64,000 nucleotides of DNA from Branchiostoma floridae (GCF_000003815.2 NC_049982.1:284157-348156), one strand, 5' to 3'; positions 23,201-34,386 are shown, counted from the first letter of the stretch. Translations and numbers: made by a program. The notes: generated from the letters alone by a model not told the origin.

Positions 23201-23739
23201 CATGCAAGTTTGCTTTCGACACGCACATGGAAACCCACACCATCTGCAAAGACTGCGGATACAAGGCAACCGACAAGGCTGACATGCTCGCACACAAGAA
23301 GACAAACTGTGTTACGCTACATCCATGTTCCGAGTGCGACTACAGGGCACCTACAAAGTTTGACTTGGACCGACACGTGAAAACTCACGCCAAGAGATCT
23401 TTCATGTGTGAGAAGTGTGGCTATATGACGCGGTACAAGTGTGCGCTGGTCAGCCACATGGCAACTCACATGCAGGACAAACCATTCAAATGTGGGAAAT
23501 GTGACTACAAGACAGCGTGGAAAAGTAACTTGAGAGGGCATATGGAAACTCACACTGGTCGGAAAAGATTCTGTTGTGAAAAGTGTGACTTCAAGGCGTC
23601 TTGGAAAAGTAACTTAAGAGCTCATATGAAAACTCACACGGGTCAGAAGACATTCTGTTGTGAAGAGTGTGACTTTAGAACGGCTTGGAAAAGTAGCTTT
23701 AAGAAACATGTGGAAAGCCATTGGCACACATTCACCTGA
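20278..23739 (+). CDS. C2H2 zinc-finger protein with a 53-unit coding minisatellite
   Basis: A single coding exon of 1153 residues. The start chosen is the ATG in CCAAGATGGCGG at 20278, ten bases after a good splice acceptor (TTTTTCCAG, exon from 20268), so 5' UTR exon(s) lie upstream. Layout: one C2H2 finger at about residues 35-60; residues 62-644 are 53 copies of an 11-residue repeat, typically ATNSEPSQDKM or ATNSDSSQDKM, polar and probably disordered; one finger near 700 plus a degenerate one; then a cluster of about 13 fingers from about 804 to the C-terminus, two of them degenerate or C2HC. Linkers are often TH(T)-short and some lack the TGEKP form. Likely a nuclear DNA-binding protein; no target can be inferred. 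I cannot name an orthologue, and the repeat is probably lineage-specific. Confidence 0.9.
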   Translation: MADSEMKPLQDQVGTVNQQSLESHNPPLPAVAVDKPFMCGICGYSTDVVDSLVKHVNTHRTVANSGPSQNKMATNSGANKDNMFTNSEPRQDKMATNSEPSQNKMATNSEPSQDKMAANSEPSQNKMATNSDSSQDKMATNSGRSQNKITPVSEPSQNKMTTNSERNQNKMSACSWPSQDKMATNSEPSQDKMATNSDSSQDKMATNSDSSQDKMATNSEPSQDKMATNSDSSQDKMATNSEPSQDKMATNSEPSQDKMATNSEPSQDKMATNSDSSQDKMATNSDSSQDKMATNSDSSQDKMAANSEPSQDKMAANSEPSQDKMAANSEPSQDKMATNSGPSQDKMATNSDSSQDKMATNSDSSQDKMATNSDSSQDKMATNSEPSQNKMATNSESSQDKMAANSGPSQDMMATNSQPSQDKMGADSVPSQDKMATNSEPRQYKMSANSDSSQHKMATNSEPSQNKMATNSEPSQDKMATNSEPSQDKMATNSEPSQNKMATNSEPSQDKMAANSEPSQDNMATNSERSQDKMATNSGPSQDKMATNSEPRQYKMSANSDSSQHKMATNSEPSQNKMATNSEPSQDKMAANSEPSQDNMAANSEPSLDKMATKSEPSTNNMATNSEPSQDKMAVNSCPSQNMIAINNDHMYAQAANSVTNQNKIGVACVWSESEVRRTVGRYKLSSDQPAKTFTAEKPHICGVCGYRTQQKNTMAMHMKTHTGQKRFASGGCDLRTAQKSKLKQQIGQKPSMGSTGEDKTTENRTNRTRVQTEGTDAEREIAAATSGDWDRCMITVYPAAKNAFHCNKCDFKTSSYGLLRSHMKIHTTAFHCNKCDFQTSSDGLLRSHMKIHTITFKCEKCQYETVHLGHFTKHMKKHSRNATPLKCGQCAYQTHKRGHMNRHMKIHSEESLKCRECGHKAASKFDLQQHMRTHAAEESPYECCEQCGYRCKPGTRTLSHNGPFLCAECGYGTSCKFAFDTHMETHTICKDCGYKATDKADMLAHKKTNCVTLHPCSECDYRAPTKFDLDRHVKTHAKRSFMCEKCGYMTRYKCALVSHMATHMQDKPFKCGKCDYKTAWKSNLRGHMETHTGRKRFCCEKCDFKASWKSNLRAHMKTHTGQKTFCCEECDFRTAWKSSFKKHVESHWHTFT
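20461..22209 (+). repeat. 33-bp coding minisatellite, 53 units
   Basis: Unit ACCAACAGTGAGCCCAGTCA plus GGACAAGATGGCC, in register without any indel for 1749 bp. Variants (EPS, DSS, GPS; T or A at position 2; D or N before K) form local runs. A ten-unit (330-bp) block is duplicated: the rare AGACAATACAAG variant occurs at 21601 and again at 21931. Every unit keeps the frame, so other frames and the antisense strand are also open for long distances. Confidence 0.95.
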
Positions 23740-24434
23740 CAAGGCATTTAACCTTCAGGGTAATAAGTCAGCTATCTGGAACCAAATTTGTAATGGTTAT
23801 GGGGTTTAGCAACAGGGAAGTTAGATGTGAGGGAATGAGAATACAATGTATAGGAGCACTATGAAGAATTTTGATCTTCAATTAGGCCATGGCATGTTGA
23901 TTTGAGTCGATGTCATCCATATAAATTATAATCAAGGATATAATCAAACAAACATGGCCTTAGTTGAAAGCTCACAGAGGTGAAAAAAAAAAAGTATTAT
24001 TGTGGGACATCTGACTACAGGGCAGAGTAACAGGCACTTTAAAGAAAGGCTAGAAACTCGTACAAGTTCAAGACGTGGTCCAAAGTTTTGATGGACCATG
24101 GCTTGTCAAATTGTGCAAAATGTGATCCACACAAGGTTTCCTGTTAGTAGTGGTTATCAGAAAATTGTTGGTTTGTGTAGTAAATGAATGTATTGTACAT
24201 TTATCAAAATTGGAAGTTTTACCAATTTGCCACATAAGATTGAAAGAAGTGAACGTGTGCTGAACTAAATGACATACCTCACTATTGTTCAAAGTTGTAA
24301 TTTTTCTCTATTGCTAACTCTTATGTACTCCTGTATTGATGATGTATTGCCTGATTGACTTCTCCTTAATAAACCTAAGGTTGCCATGCAGCTAACTGGT
24401 CGTGTGTTTTTGAACAAAAAAAGCTAGCAGGAAA
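23740..24434 (+). other. 3' UTR and downstream of the zinc-finger gene
   Basis: AT-rich non-coding sequence after the stop. AATAAA at 24368-24373 is the likely poly(A) signal. Confidence 0.55.
24368..24373 (+). promoter_or_regulatory. Poly(A) signal AATAAA
   Basis: Canonical hexamer about 630 bp after the zinc-finger stop codon, on the coding strand. Confidence 0.5.
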
Positions 24435-24573
24435 TAATCTCCAACCAGATCCACGGTGCGTAATGTATAGTATCAAACTTCCCGTAGGTGCCCGTTTGAC
24501 TCCCTTAGCCGGCTACACTCCTTGGCCAGCTTTGATACTATCTTATGGCACCGTAGGATCTGCTTGGAGATTA
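24435..24573. mobile_element. Family-A MITE with perfect 9-bp target-site duplication
   Basis: Ends TAATCTCCAA and CTTGGAGATTA. AGCAGGAAA flanks it on both sides (24426-24434 and 24574-24582). This copy defines the target-site length of the family. Confidence 0.9.
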
Positions 24574-24726
24574 AGCAGGAAAGGCTGATAAAGAGAAATA
24601 CATTTGCGCAAGCCTCTGCACCTCTTCCACGAGGCTGATTTGAATGCTGTAAAAATAGCACAGATTGATGACTTTGGGAAGAGAATTTGTAAGAGGACTT
24701 CAATGGCTTGAAAGTTCAGAAGAGCA

Positions 24727-25011
24727 TTGTGGCGTCGTGTGTGGCGTTGCTGGTGTCGAGTGTCGGGCACGGAACCTAGGGGTCCCGAATTGTACTACTC
24801 ATCGTGCCACCGACGTTGTGCCCTCTGGAATGGCACTTCCTCACTCCGCCTATGTCTTAAAATGAGTACCTCGCTTCGGTTGGGGAGGTCAAACACTACC
24901 TTTTATCTGTACCTTGTATGTGGCCATGGCACTGTAAAACAAGTTGAGTACAGAGATGAGAACACCATCGGCACTGCGACTGGTTGCTAATAAAGAAGAA
25001 CACGACAAGTT
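24727..25011 (+). mobile_element. Diverged SINE-like element
   Basis: Shares with the SINE at 19241 a TGTGCCCT-TGG-A-GGCACTT body block preceded by a degenerate tRNA-like head. It ends in an AATAAAGAA-type stretch. The pol III boxes are decayed. Confidence 0.45.
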
Positions 25012-25668
25012 AGTTTAGAGTATGTATATGGTCAGCCACAGGACCTGTATGTTTTGATCGGCTAATTGTTACTTTTCTGGCACACTACTCTCCCCGTTTC
25101 AATTATTACTTTTTCAGTTAACAAATTGATGGTGGAGACGACCCCGTTCCTTCCTTATAAAGCTCATTCTGGATGAAAAGACGCCTGTCCCTTTCTTTTA
25201 TTTATGTATTTCCCAGAAAGTAAAGATATGAAAAAAGTGATCTAGTAGCTAGTAGCTGTGTTTTTCAAATATCCCCTGGCCCCTGGAGGGAAACGTGTGC
25301 ACACTTCGGTGATTGCAGTTGCTGCGTTAGTGCGTCTCTTTAAGTTGTCCCTTGTGTTTAAGTGGCGGACTTTTGAGTATTCGGTGGACAACATGATGAT
25401 GATGATGATCTTCATTTGCATGTTCCTGCCCATTCGGGCTAAATGCAGTAATTCCATAGTCTTACATGTACTATTACATGTAGTGTTACAAGTGGGATAA
25501 CCATGACATCTGGAGCTGTGCTATCATATATCTATTGTTTACGTACATGCCTCCTCTTAAAACCAGAGGGTTTTTCAATTATTTTCAAAGACGCATGTTT
25601 TCAGATCAACGCAGTTTGGTCCTTTCAAAATCACTTCAATTACATACGATGATCGAATGCAAATTGAA

Positions 25669-26316
25669 ACTTCATGTCAATAGAGATGCGAGTTATCATT
25701 CATATAGTATTAATAACCATCATTACTTTTAGACTATTACCCACAGAGGATTATTGGACCTTCATGTCAATAGGGATGTAAGCTATCATTCATATACTCA
25801 TCTTCATCATTCTATTCAAAACAGTGGATCATTGAACCTTTATGCCAATAGGGATGCGAGCTATCATTCATACATTCATCACCAATGCATTGCTCTTTTC
25901 GCCATAGAGGATCATCGAAACTTCATGTCAATAGAGACGCGAGCTATCATTCATATATTCATCACCAATGCATTGCTCTGTTCGATATAGAGGATCATCG
26001 ACCCTTCATGTCAATATGGATGCAAGTTATCATTCATATAATCATCTTCATCATTACTCTATTCGAAACAGAGGATCGTTCAAACTTCATGTCAATAGGG
26101 ATGCGAGTTTTTATTCATATATTCAGCATTATCATACATGTATTCGTTACAGATTATCATTGAACCTTCATGTCAATAGACATGTGAGTTGTCATTCATA
26201 CATGTCATTCATATATTCATCATCATCATTACTCTGTTCGCTACAGATTATCATTGAACCTTCATGTCAATAGACATGTGAGCTATTATTCATCTTCATC
26301 ATTACTCTGTTACAGA
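25669..26316 (+). repeat. Minisatellite, about 83-bp unit, 8 copies
   Basis: Each unit begins CTTCATGTCAATAGGGATGC, then GAGCTATCATTCATAT, TTCATCA and a GAGGATCATTGAAC end. Starts near 25670, 25760, 25839, 25920, 26003, 26083, 26167 and 26257. Open frames follow the repeat and show no known protein. Confidence 0.85.
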
Positions 26317-26509
26317 TGATGACCCGGAGCAGGTGGCTGAGAAGAGTCCGATGATTAAAGATCTGCGTTTGATCAACTCGTCATCATTAGAGCACATCTA
26401 ACCTGGATCACTACAAAGCGGCCACATCAAAGCGGTTTTCTAGACTGTCTATTTATGGATGACGTGGCGCTGACGTAATCAACTGGAAAATAAGAGTCCG
26501 CTTTTGAGT

Positions 26510-27740
26510 CTCTGACCGACACGAGGTCGTGTGTCTTTAGGCGGTGCCGTTTACGCGTGGTTGTTCACCAGTGCGGGTAGCCACCAGAGATAACGCCCAC
26601 TGATCGTTAAAAAAACAACTTCTTGATCGTTTCAATCGTCATCAAGAGACATTCAAGTGGCACAGGGACGTTCAGTGTTTTACGCCGACGAGACAACTAG
26701 AAGAGTCCACTTTTACACGGAGGTTGTCTCCATACAAGACCGTTCCCGTGTGGTTGATCACCAGTGCGAGTAACTACAAGAGATACGATGATCGAATGCA
26801 GATAAATGTCGCACAGACATCATTCCAATCTCTATCCAGTGGCAAAGGAACGTTGAGTGTTTCAAGCCGACGAAACAAGAAGAAGAAAACCGTTTTCTAT
26901 TTATTACCTGTTATTGTGAGTTACTACCAGATATAACACGCACTAATTGGCACCACGAGACTATTCTACAACAGTAGACGCGGTGCATCACGCCGACGGA
27001 ACAAAAAGAAGACTTTCCGAAGGGTTACCCACCATTGTGAGTAACAACCTTTATCGGCCCCACGGGACCTTTCTACGGCAAAGGACGTCACGTACTAGTA
27101 TAGGTGAAATTGACGTCAAGTACTTCACGCCGAATGAAACAAAAAGGAAAGCGTCGATTCTGAATGGTTACCCACCATTGTGAGTTACTACCAGCGATAT
27201 ATCCATCCGATAATCGGCACCACGGGACCGTTCTGCGGCAAAAGACGTCAGGTGCAAGGTGAAAGTGACGTCAGGTGCTTAACGCCGACGAAAGTAAAAC
27301 AATAGCGCCGTTTCTGAAAGGTTCCACACCAGGGTGAGTTACTACCATAGATAACCTTTATCGGCCAAACGGGACCTTTCTACTGCAAAGAACGTCACGT
27401 ACAAGGTGAACGTGACGCCAGGTGCATCACGCCGACGAAACAAAAAGAGGAGCGCCAATTCTGACCGATTACTCCCCACAGCGACTAACTACTGGGATCA
27501 CACCCACCAGCAAGTACGACGGAACCGTCGGAGAGGACTCCGTGTGCAAACTACAAAAGTTTTATTTTACGTCGACGAAACAAAATACAAGGACGGCGTT
27601 TCCGACTGGTTCCCACCAGGGTGAGTAAATACCAGGGGTTTACGCCTACGTATTGGTGTCAACGGACCGTTCTGCGACAGACGACGACGTCAGGTGACAG
27701 CGACGTCAGGTGTTTCACGCCGACGCTCCGTTATAAAAAG
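26510..27740 (+). repeat. Tandem array upstream of the NRIP3-like gene, about 8 units of 130-190 bp
   Basis: Diverged units share TTCACGCCGACGAAACAAAA, a GGTTACCCACCATTGTGAGT block, CACGGGACC-TTCT and GACGTCAGGTG. Five units contain a donor-like GTGAGT (26926, 27037, 27180, 27334, 27621). Several contain CRE-like TGACGTCA or one-base variants (27111-27118, 27266-27273, 27413-27420). No long conserved frame. It may be a repeated promoter/5'-exon segment. Confidence 0.7.
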
Positions 27741-27784
27741 AAACAGCGCCTACGCAAGCCGTAGGAGGTCAATCGGTGACGTCA
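27732..27784 (+). promoter_or_regulatory. TATA-like box and perfect CRE upstream of NRIP3-like gene
   Basis: TATAAAA at 27732-27738 and the palindromic CREB/ATF site TGACGTCA at 27777-27784 lie about 800 bp before the NRIP3-like start codon. Their role as a promoter is inference. Confidence 0.4.
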
Positions 27785-28585
27785 CACGCGGCGCTTTCAG
27801 TCGAAAAAAAATTATAAAGACGTCTCCAGATCGCGGTTTGTGTTGAAGTCCTGACGGGGGAACCTCAAGGGGATTGCCAACGTCTTCAAGGAAGGATTTC
27901 GCCTCCTTGTTAACCCGCCTGAAGGACCCTTCGCCAACCGCTGCTTGAAGTAACAAGTCGACCACCGACAAGGTCCCATTTTAAGTACCAAATCTATTCC
28001 CCCCTCGGCTCGTTTGGAGAAACCGCGGCTGTCAGTCACTGCTGAAGCTTAGAGGAAAGGCTTTCCCCCCACATAAAGGTCGACTTATTTTGACGGTAGA
28101 CGTTGCCTGGAGACCGTTAGCTGGGGATTGATGCGGAGAGAAAAGGCGAGTAACAAGCTGACAGCCGCCGCGGCAGTCCTCAAGTGTTGACTTAGCGCAT
28201 CAGCTGCTCCTACGGCAAACACTGCTGCCTTACCGCGCCCGTGCGCAGGCCGACTAACATAAGAGCGTGCAAGGTGAACCTCGCGCTACCACGACCATAC
28301 AGAAACACAGCAACGGGAGAGAGGAGAGACCTAGCTTGGTAATCATACCATCGGCCGCTCAGCTATCTCTACGGTGCTGTGAGCGTAGTCAACCCGCCCA
28401 GTTCGTTCGCACACGCCGAGGAATTTTGTACCGGATTACCTTAATTGGGCTGGGCAATTAGATTTCTACCGCGTGAAACTACCACCGGGCGAGAGAGATT
28501 ACTCCGGCGGCAGGGAGGTTCATCTGTCCCGAACAGAGTCTGTCCAAGCCACGATAGATAGCTAGTTAGGACATAAGAACACAAG
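27785..28585 (+). other. Putative promoter/5' UTR of the NRIP3-like gene
   Basis: GC-richer than its surroundings and without a conserved reading frame. Directly precedes the first coding exon. Confidence 0.4.
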
Positions 28586-29694
28586 ATGAGCCAGTTTAAG
28601 TACGACAGAGAGGACATCAGGGAAGCGGCGCTGAAGAGGCAGCAGAAGCGGCTGGGACACCATGGCCACGCGGGGTTCGTGCACAGGGACTCCTCCGACC
28701 TGCTCCCCATCGACGATCTCAAGAAAATGGGAACGGTCTCCAAGGAGACGGTAAGTGCTTTTTCATTGTGCAAAGGTGGGTTCACATGTGCATATATTGA
28801 AGTCCATGTGAGATCCGTATGGAAGTCATAGCCTCTACCAGGCTCCACAGGTCGCTGAAAAAAATAGTAGAAATTGGACAAATACAGGCCGATAACATGT
28901 CAAGCCAAACGACTTAGCGTGGTCAAAAATCATACACTCATTGGTCAGGTAGAGTTCATAACTTCCATACAGACCTCAAGACGTTGACTTGAATATATAC
29001 GCACGCGTCAACCTACCCGGTTCCACTAAACGGCGATCTCATTGAGCTCTCACTATGACCTAAATTACATTAAATGTTGTGTAAACATTGCTTTCATAAT
29101 TTGAATACGATGCAAAACGTAAAAGTATGATAGAAAAGACAACAAAGCACACGAAGTTGGATTTGATTTGTATATACGGAATTCGTTGAGCGCTCTGTCC
29201 AATTACTATAAATTTTCCAGCAGCCTGTGGAGCCTGTTAGAGTCCAAGAACTCCTCTGATTGTCTTTGATACGTAATCTCCAAGCAGATCCTACGGTAGC
29301 ATAACATAGTATCAAAAGCTGCCAGAGGAGTGAAGTCGGCTTAGGAGTGTGTTTGGCTACATGGCAAATGGACACCTCTTGGCTGACTACACTCCTTGGC
29401 CAGTTTGGTATCATCTTATGCCATCGTAGGATCTGCTTGGAGATTATTTGTTACGGTGAAAGTGGATCAGGAAAGGTAATTTCTTGTAGGGCTTATACAA
29501 ACAAACGTATGGTCCGTTCCGCCGTTCCGGTACTTAATCTGAACCAAAGCTTTAAGATAGATGTAGGTCAAGGATATGCCCTGAGCACTGTGGACCTCCT
29601 GCAAAAACGTACGGCCATGGTAACGTCTCGACTTGCCGCATGATTTGAGTTACCTTCGCAAAGAAGGGGTATGTTTTCGGTACCGTTTGTGTGT

Positions 29695-29766
<72 letters not shown>

Positions 29767-29776
29767 GTGCGTGTGT

Positions 29777-29823
<47 letters not shown>

Positions 29824-32800
29824 TGCGTGTGTGTGTTGGTGTGTGTGTGTGTGTGTGTAGATGTTTTGATATCTCGAGTTTTAGACATGCTACGGTCGTG
29901 ATTTCGGAGTTGTAGATTAAGCTCTTGGAGTAGAAAATTAGTGACGTAGGATTGGGCCCCATAGCCATTTTCATGCAGAAGCCGTTTTAGTTTCAGACTT
30001 TGGAAGAGAATAACTCAAGAAAAGGTTGACGGATCGTGTTGATCTTTATAAAGCTCTATAGCAAGAAGGTTCCGATGCATCTGAGAACTTGCAACTGAAG
30101 CTTGGCAGCTTCCAACATTTGTTAGTAGAATGTGAGACGCCATCGTACAAAAAATCTTGGTCAAGACCACACTCCGAGCACTGCGCCCCCGTACTCAGAA
30201 GTCCCTACCACGGTAAAGTTTTGACTTGACTGTTTACGTATCAAACTAAGTCTTAAAAGGAGACAGTTGACATCATCGCTTTAAGCATTCATCTGATGAA
30301 AACATCGCAGATTCGACATTTATATGTAACGCCGAAACGGCCATCTCATCTGAAAGTTGATTTCGAGGGTGCTTCAGAAAGTAATGCCATTTCAATCTCA
30401 GGAGAATGTATGCCTTTATCTTTGCACAAAATTTGAAGTCGTTCGATGAAAAATTATAAAACCAATTGCATTACTTTCTGAAGCATCCCCGTATTTGAGG
30501 GGCGCCCTGACCAAATAGTTTACGGCCAAATCGTCGTCTAATAACGTTTTCATGCATATGACCTTCACGGAAATACCAGGTTCGCACAAGGCTTCCCTGT
30601 AAGCGTAGTGGAATTCTGGGAGAAATAATAAAATATCATTTTTGCGGATGTGATCATGATGATACATTCATTTGCAGATTCTTCCTCGAGAGCTAATTGC
30701 TTGAACAATACCAAACAAAAGTATACAGACGATGCAAAATGTCCGTTCTAGTTTCATTGTTTCTATGTTTATAATCAAGTCTTACATTATGTTCATCTTA
30801 CGGCTTGCTTTAATCATATTGTAACAAATCGTTACGAGTTATTCCTATAAGTTTCTCCGGTTTCGTCCTAATTCATTCTCCTACGCAGAGACATCCAACG
30901 GCGCCAGCAAACCGCCTCTTGTCTATACTCTATCTGAACCGTCACCATCAGTGAGACTTGTGTACTGCTACGGACTACAATCTAAGCTTTCGGGGTTTAA
31001 CTTTTTTTCTTCATAATTTCCTTTGATCCACACCACACCATGATCAAGCATTCTACCAGCATACCCTTTCCTGGAAAAGAGGAGTCAGGCCTTGACGTAA
31101 ACATGACCTTCACATAAAGGTAATTTTCTCCCGAGGCTCAGCTGGGAGCGCGCAGGGATTCTGGGAATGAGGCACAAAAATAACATTTATGACGTGAACA
31201 TGCCTTATGCAAAGAAAGGTCTGAACCCTCTTTAAAATTTACTGCGCGATCAATTCGGCGCATGCGCAGGTCGTCCTAAGATTTTGTTATACCCGGGTCC
31301 ATTTGGCGAAAATCGATCGGACGACGATTCTGCGGCAATCGCCCGAGCCTCGCTTATGATAATAACTTTATTGCACAACAATTGTACAAGGTACAAAGTA
31401 TGGCTTATATGTGACAGGGGCGGTTTTGAAGTGAAAATTACGCACAACCCTCTGTTGATCTTAAATATGGCCAATCTTCCATCGATACGCCCGAAGATTG
31501 TGGATAATGTGAAGCAGTCGGTGGGCCTTTACCTTTGACGTCGCGTATGCTCATTTAAAACGGTGAATTGACAATGATAGCTTTTGTATGTCAACATTGC
31601 AGCCTTACATGGCTTAATTAGGATATGAAACATAAAGATTTGTTACAATTGAAACATAAACATAAACATTTGTTAAAATTCATTAGAATTCATTCAACAA
31701 CGCTACACTAAAAGGTAAGGTACTATTTTTGAATCTGCTTGACGTTCTACGTCTGAACTGCGCATGTGTTCCTCCCCGCAGCAACCCAAAGCTATGTGCG
31801 TCTGCAATATTGATGTATGGATAAAACGAAAGTTCTGAGTTAGATTTTTTTTGGGGAATTTCAAACACCCCCAACCCCTTTCCCCTACAGCAACCCAAAG
31901 CGATCGTGCAGCAGAAGGCGCTGAAGGAGACGTTCCGGCGGTCCGACAGCAAAGAGCAGCCCGGCCAGAGGAACAGGTCCATGTCACAGGTAAAACGCGA
32001 TTTCTTTGTTTCGCAAAATCGGTATACCGAATTGAGGTGTAGCACACCAGTTTCAATCAAAGTGAGTTTAAGCACATGTACAAGTTGTGTTAAGACAACA
32101 CTGTAGGTTCCCCGCCTACATCTACTTACAGCCGTTGTACATAGGTGGCGCTACAGCAGCGAGAATGCCATCCCAAATGTGAATCAGTTTGTATCCCCCC
32201 TCACTGAGCCACGTTTGGGACGGCATTCTCGCTGCTGCAGCGCCACCTACATCGATCGGATCCAGTCATTTTATCCCCTGACTGGATCCAGTCATGTTAT
32301 CCGGTGACAGACAGTCGAAACGTTGGATGTGAGTACTATCCTCTGCATGTGTTTAAAAGAACTGACAACCTGATGAAGTTAATTGCGGCTGATGAAATGA
32401 TTTTTGTCCCATATTGTTCTAAGGATGCTACGGGTACAGAGGCCTTGATCGTTCCCTCCCCCCGGCCCCGGACGGGCCGCAGACATCACTCCTGTAGCGA
32501 GTACGACAACAGTGACAGTCCGTCCAGACTAGGCGGCGACAACACGCTACTCTTCATCAAGTGCAAGGTGGGGGAAATAAGCATAGAAAGTTTGCTTTAT
32601 TATCAGGAAAAAAATACTGAAACCCACGATTGTTGTTTTATTTGTTTGCTCAAATCGGCCTGCAGGCCTCTTTTCATTGAGGTTAATGAGTGAAGAGGTA
32701 AGGGTTGACGGCGATTCCCCATGTTATGCCCATTCATGAGCCAAATTGTGACATTTCTGTCTAAAACGATACATTTTTACGCCCGATGTCGTCCTTTTCG

Positions 32801-34386
32801 CAGTGCAATGACCACGAAGTAAAGGCAGTGGTGGACACCGGCAACATCTTCTCCGTCATGTCCGAAGAGACGGCGACAACTTGCGGGTGAGTTTCCCGTT
32901 AGGGTTGTGACTATCAGTAATCTTCTTGGATTTGAGCTAGCAATGTTGTTAAATAAATGTACATCAACGGCATGGAAAATGTTGAAAATGTAAACAAGAT
33001 AACAAATGATTACAAAGTTAACGATTCCAGGTCGAATTATTATTACATTGTAGCAATATGCCATCGTCCTTGCCACCATTCACAAGACGGAAGGTTATAT
33101 CGCTTTTAGATTATTATTAAGCGTTCTGCTAAACATGAGAGCCATTTAATAGTTCTTGCCCAATTTATTTCAAGCGTTATTTTTTTCTTGATGTTCATAT
33201 TTGTCACTGCTATCTATATTCAAGATTTCACGTCAGTAGTATATCATCAAATTGCCTTTTCTATAAAATCAATGACGTTTATGGCAGTTCATTTTCGACA
33301 AATATGGCCGCAATCTATATATTACCTTTACCTCAGGCTAAAAAGACTTATAGACACAGAAACAAACGGCACCGTGTCAGTTCCGGACCGGGCCAAGAAA
33401 CAGTGGACGGTCATAGGCCGCCTGGGCAGGGTCCCCCTAGCGGTGGGAAGCAGACATGCAGAGGCCAATTTTATAGTTACTGGTAAGTCTTTACGTGCAA
33501 CCTGTTTTACGCCGGGTTCAATCACTTCAATGAGTTGGTTTACTTTTCATTGCTGGCTACATCACATTTTCATCAACGCATCAGAGAAAACAACTAGGGA
33601 ATAAGATATGTGTAACAATGTATTAAACAGAACGTCCCAAGGTGCCCATAAGAAAGAAATATCTCTTTGATGATCCTTCTTGATATGAAGAAATTTCTCA
33701 ACACTTTATCTTTGAAAAATAATATGTCCCTGAAGCTAAAATGAGAACAAACATTCAATCATGACAACCTTTTAGTACCCTTTCATATACTGTCATATCT
33801 AAGTAATGCTAAGGTATACATACTACATCAATCGTCGTAAAAAGTCTTGAAAATTGAACTGACTTAAGATTGTTTTTCCTCAGAAGAAAGAGGCATTGAC
33901 TTGACGTTTGGGCTGGACATCTTAAGAAAGCTGAAGGTATGTTTCTTACATCATGTCACTCAAGTTGCTCCGAGTGGTCCAAAACCTATAGTTCTATGGC
34001 CGCACCTGGGGCAATTAATATGATGCATTGAGGTCATCTGAGTTAGCAGCAAAGAGCAGCTACTTTTATATAGACCCTTGCATTTTAGCCCATCATGTTG
34101 TAAGCTCCTAACAAATTCAGGCCCTGGGTGCAAAGAGACTACATGTAGTAATGGCCCCCTTCCCATAGTTTTGTGATTATTATATGCCTCGGATTATAGC
34201 ATCCTCCTTAACTTCCCGACCACTGACTTTTTGTAGTTAAAACCTTTCTTATTTCTCACCCTTCAGGCAACAGTCGACTTGGAACAGAACACTCTAGTCC
34301 TGGGGGGTGAGACTGTACCATTTCTACAGGGGAGGGAGATACCACTGAAGCATCGATGGGGGGCGTCTTCTCCCATAGGCCTGTAG
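28586..34386 (+). CDS. NRIP3-like: Nuclear receptor-interacting protein 3-like (retropepsin-like fold)
   Basis: Seven coding exons join in frame to 269 residues: 28586-28750, 31891-31989, 32424-32567, 32804-32886, 33337-33482, 33884-33936 and 34267-34386 (stop TAG). Junctions are GT/AG with phases 0,0,0,2,1,0. The exon 3 start at 32424 is the least certain; 32442 is also in phase. The N-terminus is basic and helical ([15 protein letters not shown]). Exons 4-7 hold the aspartyl-protease-like domain: KAVVDTGN carries the D-T-G signature in exon 4, FIVT and GLDILRKLK follow, and a [11 protein letters not shown] strand closes it. This order matches the vertebrate NRIP2/NRIP3 family, proteins related in fold to DDI1. 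Whether it cleaves peptides is unknown. Intron 1 carries a family-A MITE and a (TG)n array; the 3' UTR carries another MITE. Confidence 0.85.
29274..29446. mobile_element. Family-A MITE in NRIP3-like intron 1
   Basis: Ends TAATCTCCAAGCAGATCCTA and complement. Flanks TTTGATACG (29265-29273) and TTTGTTACG (29447-29455) match at 8 of 9 positions, again a 9-bp target-site duplication. Confidence 0.85.
29686..29860. repeat. (TG)n microsatellite in NRIP3-like intron 1
   Basis: About 175 bp of nearly pure TG. Long His/Thr and Cys/Val frames here are artefacts. Confidence 0.95.
31357..31410 (-). mobile_element. Possible 3' end of a CR1-like retrotransposon
   Basis: The minus strand reads GTACAATTGTTGTGCAATAA then AGTTATTAT, a pattern common at the 3' end of lancelet non-LTR elements. 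Very short and uncertain. Confidence 0.3.
32138..32252. repeat. Inverted repeat in NRIP3-like intron 2
   Basis: Arms of about 43 bp: ATAGGTGGCGCTACAGCAGC and GAGAATGCC on the left, complement on the right, with a loop of about 28 bp. It is followed by a short tandem pair of GGATCCAGTCAT-TTATCC at 32257-32303. Probably a small MITE. Confidence 0.75.

Noticed and set aside
29552-29974. His/Thr-rich and Cys/Val-rich frames
   Set aside because: Translation of a (TG)n microsatellite; the same applies at 13745-14006 and 11084-11527.
32424-34386. Retroviral protease (endogenous element) instead of a host gene
   Set aside because: The D-T-G domain is split by introns and flanked by NRIP-family N-terminal exons, with no gag or pol context.
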